Shown: positions 56,538 through 64,000 of the stretch, piece by piece
Position numbering within the stretch: position 1 is the first letter of the stretch
Layout of the letters: every line of letters starts with the position of its first letter
Source: Asticcacaulis excentricus CB 48
GTDB taxonomy: Bacteria; Pseudomonadota; Alphaproteobacteria; Caulobacterales; Caulobacteraceae
Direction: 5' to 3'
DNA length: 64,000 nt
Assembly (NCBI RefSeq): GCF_000175215.2
Contig: NC_014816.1
Location: forward strand, 248,001 to 312,000
Notes under the pieces: model-generated
The model's database searches: none
The model's input: the letters and a program-made list of their open reading frames with translations, nothing else
Told to the model about the DNA's origin: nothing
Position numbers and translations under genes: made by a program

Positions 56538-57592
56538 TATTGTGCGTCGGGTCGTGCGCCGGGCGCAGAGTCGGGCAGGGCCTGCGGGGCGGCCTGACGG
56601 GCGGCCGCTTCCCGCGATATCGCTTTCAGTTCGGCCTCTGCTTTGCGGATGGCGGCCGCGTCACCGGCATTTTGCGCCTTGATCAACGCTTCGGCGGCTT
56701 CCATTTCGCGCACGGGCAGAAGGTGGGTATCGTCCGCCGGCTTGAATACACCAAAGATCAGATTGTTCAGTATCTTGAGCTGACGCTGGCCTTCGGCGTC
56801 AGTACCGGTGCCGTAGGACAGGAAGAACGAGCGTATCTTCTCCTTTGTCGCCGGGTCGAGGTCCTTGCGATAGATGATCGGGTCTTCCGGCAGGGTGGGG
56901 GACGTCCAGATAATCTTGATCTGCTTCAGCTTTTCCGGAGAGACCTGCGCCATTCGTTCCAGAGAGGCATTATTGTTAGTGGCCGCGTCAATCATGCCAT
57001 TGGCCACCGCCTGGAAATTGGCCTCGTGGCTACCAGAGCGCACAGTCTTGAAGCACTTGGCTGGATCGACCTTGTGCGGCAGAAAAAAGTAGGTCATCGG
57101 CGCCAGCGTGCCGGAGGTCGATTTGACATCGCCGAGGCCAAAGGTGCGTTTACCATCGCATTTCAGCAGGTCTTCGGCGGTCAGCGGGGAATCGGCGCGC
57201 GCAATGATGACGCTTTGATAGCCATCGACGCCGGACGGATCAGACGAGCGCGCAAACACTTCGCCATCGGCGCGGCGCACCGCCTCAAGACCGGAGGCGT
57301 TGGAGAACCAGCCGACCTGCACCTGATTAAAGCGCATGGCCTCGATCAGCGCTGTGTAGTTAGAGCCGAAGAAGGGCTTCACCTTAAGCCCGGTCTGCTT
57401 TTCCATGTCGGCCAGAAAGGGCCGCCACAGGGGCTCCTGATTCTGCGCGTTTTCGGTGGACAGGATGGAGAAGCTGATTTCCGTCCGCGGACCTTTGGTC
57501 TGATCGACCTTACCGCAGCCCGACGTCAGGAAGGGCAGGGCAAGGGCCGAAGCCGACAAACCTTTCAGCATAGCCTTGCGCGACAGGGTCAT
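56537..57592 (-). CDS. phnD: phosphonate/phosphite-type ABC transporter substrate-binding protein
   Basis: 351 residues from ATG 57592, overlapping the phnC stop as ATGA. A signal peptide with a lipobox-like end (LALPFLTSGC) suggests a lipoprotein or Sec-exported protein. The periplasmic binding fold has the PhnD-family pattern LKVKPFFGSNYTALIEAMRF, VGWFSNASGLEAVRRADGEV, SDPSGVDGYQSVIIAR and SGSHEANFQAVANG. A charged Ala/Glu-rich C-terminal helix and Pro-rich tail extend beyond the usual fold. Ligand may be phosphonate, phosphite or phosphate ester. Confidence 0.9.
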   Translation of the reverse strand: MTLSRKAMLKGLSASALALPFLTSGCGKVDQTKGPRTEISFSILSTENAQNQEPLWRPFLADMEKQTGLKVKPFFGSNYTALIEAMRFNQVQVGWFSNASGLEAVRRADGEVFARSSDPSGVDGYQSVIIARADSPLTAEDLLKCDGKRTFGLGDVKSTSGTLAPMTYFFLPHKVDPAKCFKTVRSGSHEANFQAVANGMIDAATNNNASLERMAQVSPEKLKQIKIIWTSPTLPEDPIIYRKDLDPATKEKIRSFFLSYGTGTDAEGQRQLKILNNLIFGVFKPADDTHLLPVREMEAAEALIKAQNAGDAAAIRKAEAELKAISREAAARQAAPQALPDSAPGARPDAQ

Positions 57593-58404
57593 GACGGGTC
57601 TCTCCAATAGGCCTGCTCTATCTCAGGGCCATAGATTTCGGTCAGGCGATCCGCACTTAGGCCGTCGCTTGGACCGTCATATACGATCTTGCCGTCCTTG
57701 AGGGCCAGAATACGGTCGCAATACTTCATAGCATAGTCCACCTGATGCAGAGTGACGATGACGCCGACGCCACGCTCTTCGTTGAGATGCACCAGAAGTT
57801 CCATCACCTTGCGCGCCGTCACCGGGTCCAGAGAGGCAACCGGTTCATCGGCCAGCAGGAGCCGCGCATCCTGCACAATGGCTCGCGCAATCGCGCCGCG
57901 TTGCTGCTGACCGCCGGACAGTGTCTTGGCGCGCTGCGACGCCTTGTCGGCTATGCCCACCGTATCGAGTGCCTGCATGACGCGCTGCTTTTCTTCGGCG
58001 GTCCATAGACCGAAAAGGCCGCGCACGGGCGGAATACGCCCCAGAAGCCCCAGCGCCACATTGGTAAACAGGCTGAGTCGTCCGACCAGATTGAACTGCT
58101 GCGCAATCATGCCGAGATCGGCGCGCGCTGACCGCACCTCAGCCCCTAAGCGGCCATCCGCCTGCACCGTGCGGCCCATCACCGTGATGGGACCGGAGCC
58201 TTCGTCTGCGACGATCAGGCCGGACAGGCTGCGCAATAGGGTGGACTTGCCCGACCCCGATGGGCCGATCAGGCCGACGCGCTGCGGGCGGTTCAGCGTA
58301 AAAGAGACATCATCCAACGCCTTGAAGTGACGCGTCGGTGCCTCGCCTGGCGCCTTGAGCGCAAAGCTTTTCGACAACGACTGAACGTCAACAAGGCTAG
58401 GCAT
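57589..58404 (-). CDS. phnC: phosphonate/phosphite-type ABC transporter ATPase
   Basis: 271 residues with Walker A GPSGSGKSTLLRSL, the ABC signature LSGGQQQRGAIARAI, Walker B LLLADEPVASLDP and the switch His in VIVTLHQVDYA. It energises PhnE and is the first gene of phnC-phnD-phnE. No C-P lyase, phosphonatase or phosphite dehydrogenase gene is adjacent, so the fate of the imported compound is not shown here. Confidence 0.92.
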   Translation of the reverse strand: MPSLVDVQSLSKSFALKAPGEAPTRHFKALDDVSFTLNRPQRVGLIGPSGSGKSTLLRSLSGLIVADEGSGPITVMGRTVQADGRLGAEVRSARADLGMIAQQFNLVGRLSLFTNVALGLLGRIPPVRGLFGLWTAEEKQRVMQALDTVGIADKASQRAKTLSGGQQQRGAIARAIVQDARLLLADEPVASLDPVTARKVMELLVHLNEERGVGVIVTLHQVDYAMKYCDRILALKDGKIVYDGPSDGLSADRLTEIYGPEIEQAYWRDPS

Positions 58405-58547
58405 ATGCGCTCACGGGGCAACCCCGTCCCCCCCTGCACCGGCACCTGAACGCAGTGCGGCGTTAACAAAGATGAACGCCGGAATCTTGCCGAAGTTTGA
58501 GCACTTTGGCAACCATCGCCTTTGCCGCACGCAAAAGGTCGCAGCGC

Positions 58548-60752
58548 TTACGCCGCCAGTTGCATCACCTGATGCTGGGTGAAGCGGAAGTCGTTGAGCA
58601 TATGAACCCCGAAGGAGTCTTCTCCGACCCAGATCACGCGCGCATCGACCTCAGCATCGACCAGACGTATGACCACTATGTCGCCCGGCTTAAGCCCTGG
58701 AGCGACACCGATGCGCGCCCCGGTTTCGCTGATGTCATAGAGGCGCAGATTGCGCACAGTCCGGCCCGCCACCTCTATATCCACCGTCTCGGTCGAGGCG
58801 TAGCGCGCCGCCACCCGCTTATCGACCAGTTCATCCAGAAGGGCCGACAGTTCCATCTGCATGTCGCGCGAAGCGACCGCCATGTCCTGAGAAATAGCCT
58901 GCATGTCGCCGGCGGTGCGTTCAGTCCGGCGCGTGGTTTCAGGCAGGAGGTTGATGATGCGTTCGGCCTCGCGATTGCCCAGCGCGGCGCGTTCCAGATT
59001 GTGACGGATGCCTTCAGCGGCCTGGCTCTGAGTCTTTACGGCATCAGCAACCGTGCGCGATGACTGGGCCACCGAAGCGATAATGCCGGTGACTTCCGAC
59101 ACCGAGCTGACCATGCTTTCGGCGGCCAGACGCACATCATTGATCTGGGCTTCGATTTCAGCGGTGGCGCGACCGGTTTGACTGGCCAGCGATTTGACCT
59201 CACCGGCTACGACAGCAAAGCCTTTGCCCGCATCGCCGGCGCGTGCCGCCTCGATGGTGGCGTTGAGCGCCAAAAGGTTGGTCTGGGCGGCGATGTCCTG
59301 AATGAGGCGCGACACCTCGCCGATGCGTTCGACAGCATGCGTCAGGGCCTGCGCCATATCGCGCGAACGCTCCAGTTCTGTGGCCACGCGATCGGTCATT
59401 TCCGCGCTCTCTCCGGTGCGATGCGCGATCTCGCCAAAGCTCTGCGCGACCTCGGCCATACTGGCCGACACGCCGTCCACATCGCGCGCCGACGCGCTTA
59501 GCCGATCGATGGCGGCGGTCAGTTCTTCGCGCGTCGTCTTGGCGGTCTGGCTGAATTCACCGGTGGAATCTCCAACCGATGAGGACAGGGTCTGTACGGC
59601 ATCCATGACATCGGTGATGGCATTACGGATACGTCCCGAAAGCGTATTGATACGGTCTTTTTCCTTGATGATCAGTTCATTGCGTTTCACATCATTAGCC
59701 GCGTCGGCGATTTTCTCGATGGTTCGTCGACGGAAAAACTCCAGTGCGCGCCCGACCTGACCGATTTCGTCTTTTCGTGTCGCTTCGGGCAGGTTCGCAT
59801 TCAGGTCCCTGTCCGCCAGATGGCGGATATTCTGATCCAGCCCATTGATGGCTTTCAAAATCGAATGGGCTAGGCCCAGCGCCATGAAAACCGCCAGTAG
59901 GGCCGCCACGACCGTTACGGACAGCAGGGTGTAAAGGGTCGTAGAGAAGCCGCTGATCCGCTTTTGCAAAAGCCGGTTCAACTCGCTGGCTGAGGCTTGC
60001 CATAGGGCGTCGCTCGCCTTGGCGTAGGCCACTTTGGCGCGGGTGAGTGGCGTCAGATCGAGGCCTGCGGCATGGCCCTGGGTCTGGATCTGATGTGCGA
60101 GCGCCAAGGCTTCGGCTTCCAAAGCCTGCGCAGAAGCGTGATAGGCGTCGCGCTCGGCCTTGAGGGCGGACACCAGACTGCCGTTGGCGACACTTGCCTT
60201 ATCGAGCGAGGTGATCTGTCCCTGCCAGGCTGCACTGAACTGCCCCACACCAACGACAAGGCTGGTCGTTTCCTCCGAGTTCAGGCTGGTCTTAGCCTGA
60301 TAGGCCGCCATGTCATGCAAGACAGTGGAGATACGATCTAAGGCATCCGGCGCTTTGAAAGCCAAGGAGTCCATCACGTAATAGCTGTCGATATCCGGAT
60401 CGAGGGTCAAGTTGGAACGATCGCTTAGGACGGTGAGCAGCGCCAGTGCCCCTTTGGCGTCCGGTGCTCCAGACAGGGCCTCAGCTTCGCTGGCCGCCAA
60501 AGCCTTCAAAGCAGGGGCCTGTGGGTCAAGGGCCGGAACAGGCTCCGAGCCGCCGGAAAGCTGCGCGGTCGTGGCGTTCAGAACGGGCCACACGGCGCGC
60601 ATGGCTTCGACACCCTGAATTTCCTTGCGCCCGAAATTGATGTCCTTCAGCGATTGCTGCACGAACAGATAACTCATCAGTACGATCGGAACCAGGAACA
60701 CGCCGGTCATGATGATGAGCTTGCTTCGAATGCTAAGGGCGGTGAAAGACAT
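58548..60752 (-). CDS. methyl-accepting chemotaxis protein with C-terminal PilZ domain
   Basis: 734 residues. A first membrane segment (about 12-30), a periplasmic helical sensor domain of about 240 residues, and a second segment (about 272-297, TLLSVTVVAALLAVFMALGL) are followed by a HAMP domain (ADRDLNANLPEATRKDEIGQ). The MCP signalling hairpin has IQDIAAQTNLLALNATIEAA and GKGFAVVAGEVKSLASQTGR. The last 100 residues or so form a PilZ-like domain (ISETGARIGVAPGLKPGDIV, VIRLVDAEVDARVIWVG). PilZ domains often bind c-di-GMP, so this receptor may link chemotaxis to second-messenger state. Confidence 0.88.
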   Translation of the reverse strand: MSFTALSIRSKLIIMTGVFLVPIVLMSYLFVQQSLKDINFGRKEIQGVEAMRAVWPVLNATTAQLSGGSEPVPALDPQAPALKALAASEAEALSGAPDAKGALALLTVLSDRSNLTLDPDIDSYYVMDSLAFKAPDALDRISTVLHDMAAYQAKTSLNSEETTSLVVGVGQFSAAWQGQITSLDKASVANGSLVSALKAERDAYHASAQALEAEALALAHQIQTQGHAAGLDLTPLTRAKVAYAKASDALWQASASELNRLLQKRISGFSTTLYTLLSVTVVAALLAVFMALGLAHSILKAINGLDQNIRHLADRDLNANLPEATRKDEIGQVGRALEFFRRRTIEKIADAANDVKRNELIIKEKDRINTLSGRIRNAITDVMDAVQTLSSSVGDSTGEFSQTAKTTREELTAAIDRLSASARDVDGVSASMAEVAQSFGEIAHRTGESAEMTDRVATELERSRDMAQALTHAVERIGEVSRLIQDIAAQTNLLALNATIEAARAGDAGKGFAVVAGEVKSLASQTGRATAEIEAQINDVRLAAESMVSSVSEVTGIIASVAQSSRTVADAVKTQSQAAEGIRHNLERAALGNREAERIINLLPETTRRTERTAGDMQAISQDMAVASRDMQMELSALLDELVDKRVAARYASTETVDIEVAGRTVRNLRLYDISETGARIGVAPGLKPGDIVVIRLVDAEVDARVIWVGEDSFGVHMLNDFRFTQHQVMQLAA

Positions 60753-61030
60753 GGCTTAATCCGGGCAGGGCAACTCATAAAAAAGAACAGCGTTTTGGTT
60801 TCGGTTTCCTTAATGCCGGCATCGACTTTCAAATTTAAAAATGGGAGTCGTTGTCACAAAAAACGCCTTTACAGTCAGGCGAAAATACCCGATATAGCCC
60901 GCTTCCGGCGGACCCCGACACACAGGTCGGCGCCCTGGGGCCCCAAGAGGTCGTTTCTCAAAGGGCTGGGCGTCGTTGAAACGCTGCTAACGCCGGTCTG
61001 GGTTTAACTTAACTTTACGGGGTATTGGCA

Positions 61031-62299
61031 GTGGCACACTTCCAATCGGCCCTGGACCTGGTCCGCGAGCAGTCACCGGAAAAGCCCGTCGCCCTTGTGC
61101 GACGTGAGCCTGTTTCCGTCGCAGCGCAATGGTTCCAGCGGCACTTCAATGGCGATGTCTTCTACGCCGTCAAGGCGAACCCCTCGTCGTGGGTGATTGA
61201 AACCCTGCTCGATGGCGGGATCTCCTCGTTTGACGTGGCCTCGATCAATGAAGTCAAGCTGGTCCGCGGCCTCGCGCCTGAGGCGCGTCTGGCCTTCATG
61301 CACCCGGTCAAATCGCGCCGCGCTATAGCCGAAGCCTATTCAGATTTCGGCGTAAAGACTTTCAGTCTTGATACCCACGAAGAATTGCAGAAGATCCTAG
61401 ACGCCACGGGTGGCGCGAAGGACCTCAATCTGATCGTGCGTTTGGCGACGTCGGGCGAGGGCTCGAACCTTCCCCTGACCAACAAGTTCGGCGCTCAACC
61501 CTATGAGGCGCCGGCGCTGTTGCTGGCCGCCCGTCAGGCGACGCAGGACCGCATGGGCGTCTCCTTCCATGTGGGCTCGCAATGTATGCGCCCGACGGCC
61601 TATGCGGCGGCCATGTCGGCGGCCTCGCGCGCGCTTGTCCGCGCCGGCGTGCTGGCGGATATTGTCGATGTCGGTGGGGGCTTCCCCTCGGTCTACCCAG
61701 GCATGGTGCCGCCTTCCCTACCCGAGTATATGGACGTCATCCATCGCGCCTTCGACGAAATGAAAGTCCATGAGGCGACCGAACTGTGGGCCGAACCGGG
61801 CCGTTCTCTGGTGGCAGAATCGACCTCGATCCTGGCCCGCGTTGAGCTACGCAAGGGCGACGCCCTCTATCTTAACGACGGGGCCTACGGTAATTTGTTC
61901 GACGCCACTCACGCCAAGTGGCCTTTCCCGGTGCGCCTACATCGCGCCGAAGACGGGGATGAACAACCGGAATTGAAGCCCTTCCGCTTCTACGGCCCCA
62001 CCTGCGACTCTATCGACCACATGCCGGGGCCGTTTTGGCTACCTGCAGACGTCGAAGAAGGCGATTATGTGGAGATTGGTATGCTGGGTGCCTATGGCGT
62101 CGCCATGACCACCGAGTTCAATGGCTACGGTCAGACCGAAACCGTTTTCCTTGATGATGCGCCGATGGCCTCGTTGTTCGGGCTGGGACCGCGCTCGCTG
62201 AACGTGCCGCGCAGTCTTTTCGATAGCGTTGAAGAAAACAAGGTCGTGCGTCTCAACCGCCCAAAGGGTGGCAAGCGCGGTAAGAAGCGCAGCAAGTAA
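61031..62299 (+). CDS. ornithine (or lysine/ornithine) decarboxylase, PLP fold type III
   Basis: 422 residues if started at GTG 61031, which has GGGG 8 nt upstream; TTG 61025 is an alternative. The PLP Lys is in GDVFYAVKANP. SFHVGSQCM, VGGGFPSVYPG and the C-terminal Cys in GPTCDSIDHM match eukaryotic-type ornithine decarboxylase. It makes putrescine from ornithine. A basic C-terminal tail (GGKRGKKRSK) is present. The downstream partial deoxyhypusine-synthase-like gene fits polyamine metabolism. The leader (60753-61030) contains several short inverted repeats and could be regulatory. Confidence 0.9.
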   Translation: MAHFQSALDLVREQSPEKPVALVRREPVSVAAQWFQRHFNGDVFYAVKANPSSWVIETLLDGGISSFDVASINEVKLVRGLAPEARLAFMHPVKSRRAIAEAYSDFGVKTFSLDTHEELQKILDATGGAKDLNLIVRLATSGEGSNLPLTNKFGAQPYEAPALLLAARQATQDRMGVSFHVGSQCMRPTAYAAAMSAASRALVRAGVLADIVDVGGGFPSVYPGMVPPSLPEYMDVIHRAFDEMKVHEATELWAEPGRSLVAESTSILARVELRKGDALYLNDGAYGNLFDATHAKWPFPVRLHRAEDGDEQPELKPFRFYGPTCDSIDHMPGPFWLPADVEEGDYVEIGMLGAYGVAMTTEFNGYGQTETVFLDDAPMASLFGLGPRSLNVPRSLFDSVEENKVVRLNRPKGGKRGKKRSK

Positions 62300-62306
62300 A
62301 ACAGGC

Positions 62307-62342
62307 AAGGGTTGGTTTTTTCAGAACCGACCCTTGTTTTTT
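62307..62342 (+). terminator. Rho-independent terminator after ornithine decarboxylase gene
   Basis: AAGGGTTGGTT (62307-62317) pairs with AACCGACCCTT (62325-62335) with one G-T pair, followed by a T run. Confidence 0.88.
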
Positions 62343-62349
62343 GTCCAAT

Positions 62350-62372
62350 CATGTAACATATAAAGTTACATG
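62350..62372. promoter_or_regulatory. operator-like inverted repeat over the rrf2 start codon
   Basis: CATGTAAC (62350-62357) and GTTACATG (62365-62372) form a perfect inverted repeat with a 7-base spacer; the right arm includes the ATG of the Rrf2 gene (62370-62372). Size and spacing fit a dimeric Rrf2 operator and suggest autoregulation. It lies 8 nt past the preceding terminator, so the promoter must be very compact or overlap the terminator. Confidence 0.65.
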
Positions 62373-62861
62373 AAAAGGGATGGCAAACTTTCCGGCATGC
62401 TGCACGTTCTTCTGCACTTGGCGGACACGGATAAGGCTGTGACGTCGGAACGGCTCGCGCAGATGATGAGCACCAATCCCGTGGTCATTCGCCGCGTCAT
62501 GGCGGGCTTGCGCGCACAGGGGCTTGTGCAATCCGAGAAAGGACATGGCGGCGGCTGGCGTTTGGGGCGACCGCTGAAAGAGGTGACCCTGGCCGAGGTC
62601 TACAGGGCCGTTGGTGAACCAGAGTTGTTCGCCATGGGCAATCGCACCGAAAACCCTGAGTGTCTGGTGGAGCAGGCTGTCAATGCGGCCATCGACAATG
62701 CCCTGTCTGAGGCTGAGGCCCTGTTGATGCAGCGTTTTGGCGAAGTGACCCTGGCCATGCTGGCCGCGGATTTTCAGCGCCGCGCTGAAGCCCGCGGCTA
62801 CACACCACTCAAAGGTCACCCCCACCCGGAGAATAGTCATGAGCCCAGCCACGATCTATGA
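62370..62861 (+). CDS. Rrf2-family transcriptional regulator
   Basis: 163 residues. A winged helix-turn-helix (VTSERLAQMMSTNPVVIRRV, MAGLRAQGLVQSEKGHGGGW) is followed by RLGRPLKEVTLAEVYRAVGE, the Rrf2 signature. Only one Cys (NPECLVEQ) is seen, so it lacks the three-Cys iron-sulfur site of IscR/NsrR and may be a thiol-redox sensor. Its 3' end overlaps the oxidoreductase gene by 23 nt. It probably represses the pair through the palindrome over its own start. Confidence 0.9.
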   Translation: MKRDGKLSGMLHVLLHLADTDKAVTSERLAQMMSTNPVVIRRVMAGLRAQGLVQSEKGHGGGWRLGRPLKEVTLAEVYRAVGEPELFAMGNRTENPECLVEQAVNAAIDNALSEAEALLMQRFGEVTLAMLAADFQRRAEARGYTPLKGHPHPENSHEPSHDL

Positions 62862-63759
62862 CGCGCTGATCGTCGGCGGCAGTTTTGCCGGCCTCTCTGC
62901 CGCCATGCCTCTGGCGCGCGCTGCCAAAAAGGTCTGCGTACTCGACAGCGGTCAGCCGCGAAACCGATTTGCCGAGGCTTCACATGGCTTTTTTGCTCAG
63001 GATGGCGTGGCCCCCCTGACGCTGAAGGCCGCCGGGCGCGAGAAACTCGCCGCCTATCCCACTGTCGATTTTGTCAATGATGAAGCTGTAATGGCGCGTC
63101 ATACGCAGGACGGCTTCCTCATCGAAACTCTGCGGGGTGAGGTTCTTCGAGCCCGCAAGCTGGTGCTGGCCTTTGGTGTTCGTGATCACCTGCCCGACGT
63201 GCCGGGCCTTGCCGAACGCTGGGGAGGGACCGTGCTGCACTGCCCCTATTGTCACGGCTATGAGTTCTTGAACCAGGCGCTGGGCGTGCTGTGTATTACC
63301 CCAATGTCGGTACATCAGGCGCTTCTGATCAGTGAATGGGGTCCAACGACCTTCTTCCTCAACGGCAAGGACATGCCTGACGCCGAAACCCTCAGTCACC
63401 TCAAGGCGCGGGGCGTGCAGATCGAGTCTGCGCCGATTGCGACGCTGGAAGGCGAGGCGGAGACCCTGGACGGCGTGCGCCTGATGGATGGACGTCTTTT
63501 GCCGCTTGCAGCGCTCTATGTTGCCACCCGCACCGAAATGACCAGCCTCTTAGCCGAGCAACTGGGTTGCGCCATGCAGGGCGGTATGCACGGGCCGGTA
63601 ATCGTGGTCGATCAAATCGGTCAGACCAGCGTGCCGGGGGTCTTTGCCGCCGGTGATATCACCCGGTCGATGCACAATGCCAGTTTCGCCGCGGCAGACG
63701 GCATGTTGGCCGGTGTGGCGGCGCATCGTTCGCTGGTCTTCGGGCCCCTGGGGATGTAG
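62839..63759 (+). CDS. thioredoxin-reductase-like NAD(P)/FAD oxidoreductase
   Basis: 306 residues. The FAD motif ALIVGGSFAGLSAAMPLARA lies near the N-terminus, a redox pair CPYCHGYE at about residues 134-141, and the C-terminal FAD motif VPGVFAAGDITRSMHNASFA. The NADP-binding region between them (LGVLCITPMSVHQALLI) lacks a clear GxGxxA, so pyridine-nucleotide use is uncertain. Genes of this kind recur beside Rrf2 regulators. It overlaps the regulator by 23 nt (SD inside rrf2). A disulfide-stress role is inference. Confidence 0.87.
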   Translation: MSPATIYDALIVGGSFAGLSAAMPLARAAKKVCVLDSGQPRNRFAEASHGFFAQDGVAPLTLKAAGREKLAAYPTVDFVNDEAVMARHTQDGFLIETLRGEVLRARKLVLAFGVRDHLPDVPGLAERWGGTVLHCPYCHGYEFLNQALGVLCITPMSVHQALLISEWGPTTFFLNGKDMPDAETLSHLKARGVQIESAPIATLEGEAETLDGVRLMDGRLLPLAALYVATRTEMTSLLAEQLGCAMQGGMHGPVIVVDQIGQTSVPGVFAAGDITRSMHNASFAAADGMLAGVAAHRSLVFGPLGM

Positions 63760-63922
63760 GTCCGAACCCTTTGCTGCCCTTTGCAAAACCTTGATTTGCA
63801 AAGTGCTGGCTAATGGGCTATAGGCCGCTCCCTGTAAAATCCCGCCCCATCGCACCGTCTGGGGGGTACCGGGCACATGACGGGCGTCCACCTTTCTCCT
63901 CTTTACCAAAAAGGACCAAGCG

Positions 63923-64000
63923 ATGAACGCTAACACCCCCCAATCGAACCAAAAAGCCGCCCTGCTCCAGAACACCGTAGAGCACGTCGACATCACCTCT
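63923..64000 (+). CDS. deoxyhypusine-synthase-like protein, N-terminal fragment (continues beyond window)
   Basis: From ATG 63923, preceded by AAAAGGA, the frame reads MNANTPQSNQKAALLQNTVE then HVDITS to the window edge. HVDITS is the conserved start of bacterial deoxyhypusine-synthase-family proteins, some of which make homospermidine or related polyamines. The position close to ornithine decarboxylase agrees. Only 26 codons are visible, so the call rests on one motif and context. The 163 nt before it contain short inverted repeats but no gene. Confidence 0.6.
   Translation, partial: MNANTPQSNQKAALLQNTVEHVDITS

Noticed and set aside
63773..63922. A SAM-II or other known riboswitch before the deoxyhypusine-synthase-like gene
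   Set aside because: I could not match any conserved core; only short inverted repeats are present.

Overview
The window looks like a chromosome segment from a Caulobacteraceae-type alphaproteobacterium; Asticcacaulis is my best guess, by inference only. The reasons are the moderately high GC, an F1-only ATP synthase operon (atpHAGDC) without F0 genes, the dapF-mtaB-ftsY-septation gene order, a large 'Xanthomonas/Caulobacter-type' TonB receptor, xerC next to a DUF484 gene, and an ornithine decarboxylase close to a deoxyhypusine-synthase-like gene. No rRNA, tRNA or CRISPR array was recognised.

Layout. 1-2.8 kb: a LytTR membrane regulator (cut by the left edge) divergent from a DUF2306 membrane protein, then an MFS transporter. 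2.9-14.4 kb: TCA-cycle block sucC-sucD, sucA, sucB and lpdA, with a patatin-like lipoprotein and two unknown envelope proteins before lpdA. 14.5-32.1 kb: accessory region, the most unusual part of the window. 32.7-36 kb: TonB-dependent receptor. 36.3-42 kb: xerC, DUF484, priA, an unknown helical protein, terC. 42.4-47.2 kb: atpHAGDC. 47.3-49.8 kb: FIST-MCP sensor and a DUF1330 protein. 49.9-54.5 kb: dapF, mtaB, ftsY, septation protein, MarR regulator. 54.6-58.4 kb: small unknown protein, SDR protein, phnCDE transporter. 58.5-60.8 kb: chemoreceptor with PilZ tail. 61-64 kb: ornithine decarboxylase, an Rrf2 regulator-oxidoreductase pair with a clear operator, and the start of a deoxyhypusine-synthase-like gene.

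The candidate new system lies at about 14.8-29 kb. A minus-strand operon encodes (i) a 2,500-residue protein made almost wholly of about 310 tandem octapeptides of the form [ILV]-x-[AGS]-L-[ST]-x-T-Q, with no signal peptide and no other recognisable domain; (ii) a TPR plus GT41 (OGT/SPINDLY/FlmG-like) O-glycosyltransferase starting 26 nt after it; and (iii) a UDP-glucuronate-decarboxylase-like nucleotide-sugar enzyme whose start overlaps the glycosyltransferase stop by 4 nt. Divergent from it, across a very AT-rich 0.5 kb region, are a complete FlgE-type hook protein, a PAPS-sulfotransferase-like protein and a FlgD-type hook-cap protein, with no other flagellar genes present. I infer a cell-surface or flagellum-associated giant Ser/Thr-rich protein that is glycosylated, possibly sulfated, and perhaps exported by the flagellar secretion system. 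Decayed IS5-type transposase fragments border the cluster on both sides. The right-hand fragment is itself split by an IS66 element that has a perfect 8-bp target duplication, a passenger gene and a frameshifted transposase. The cluster therefore looks laterally acquired.
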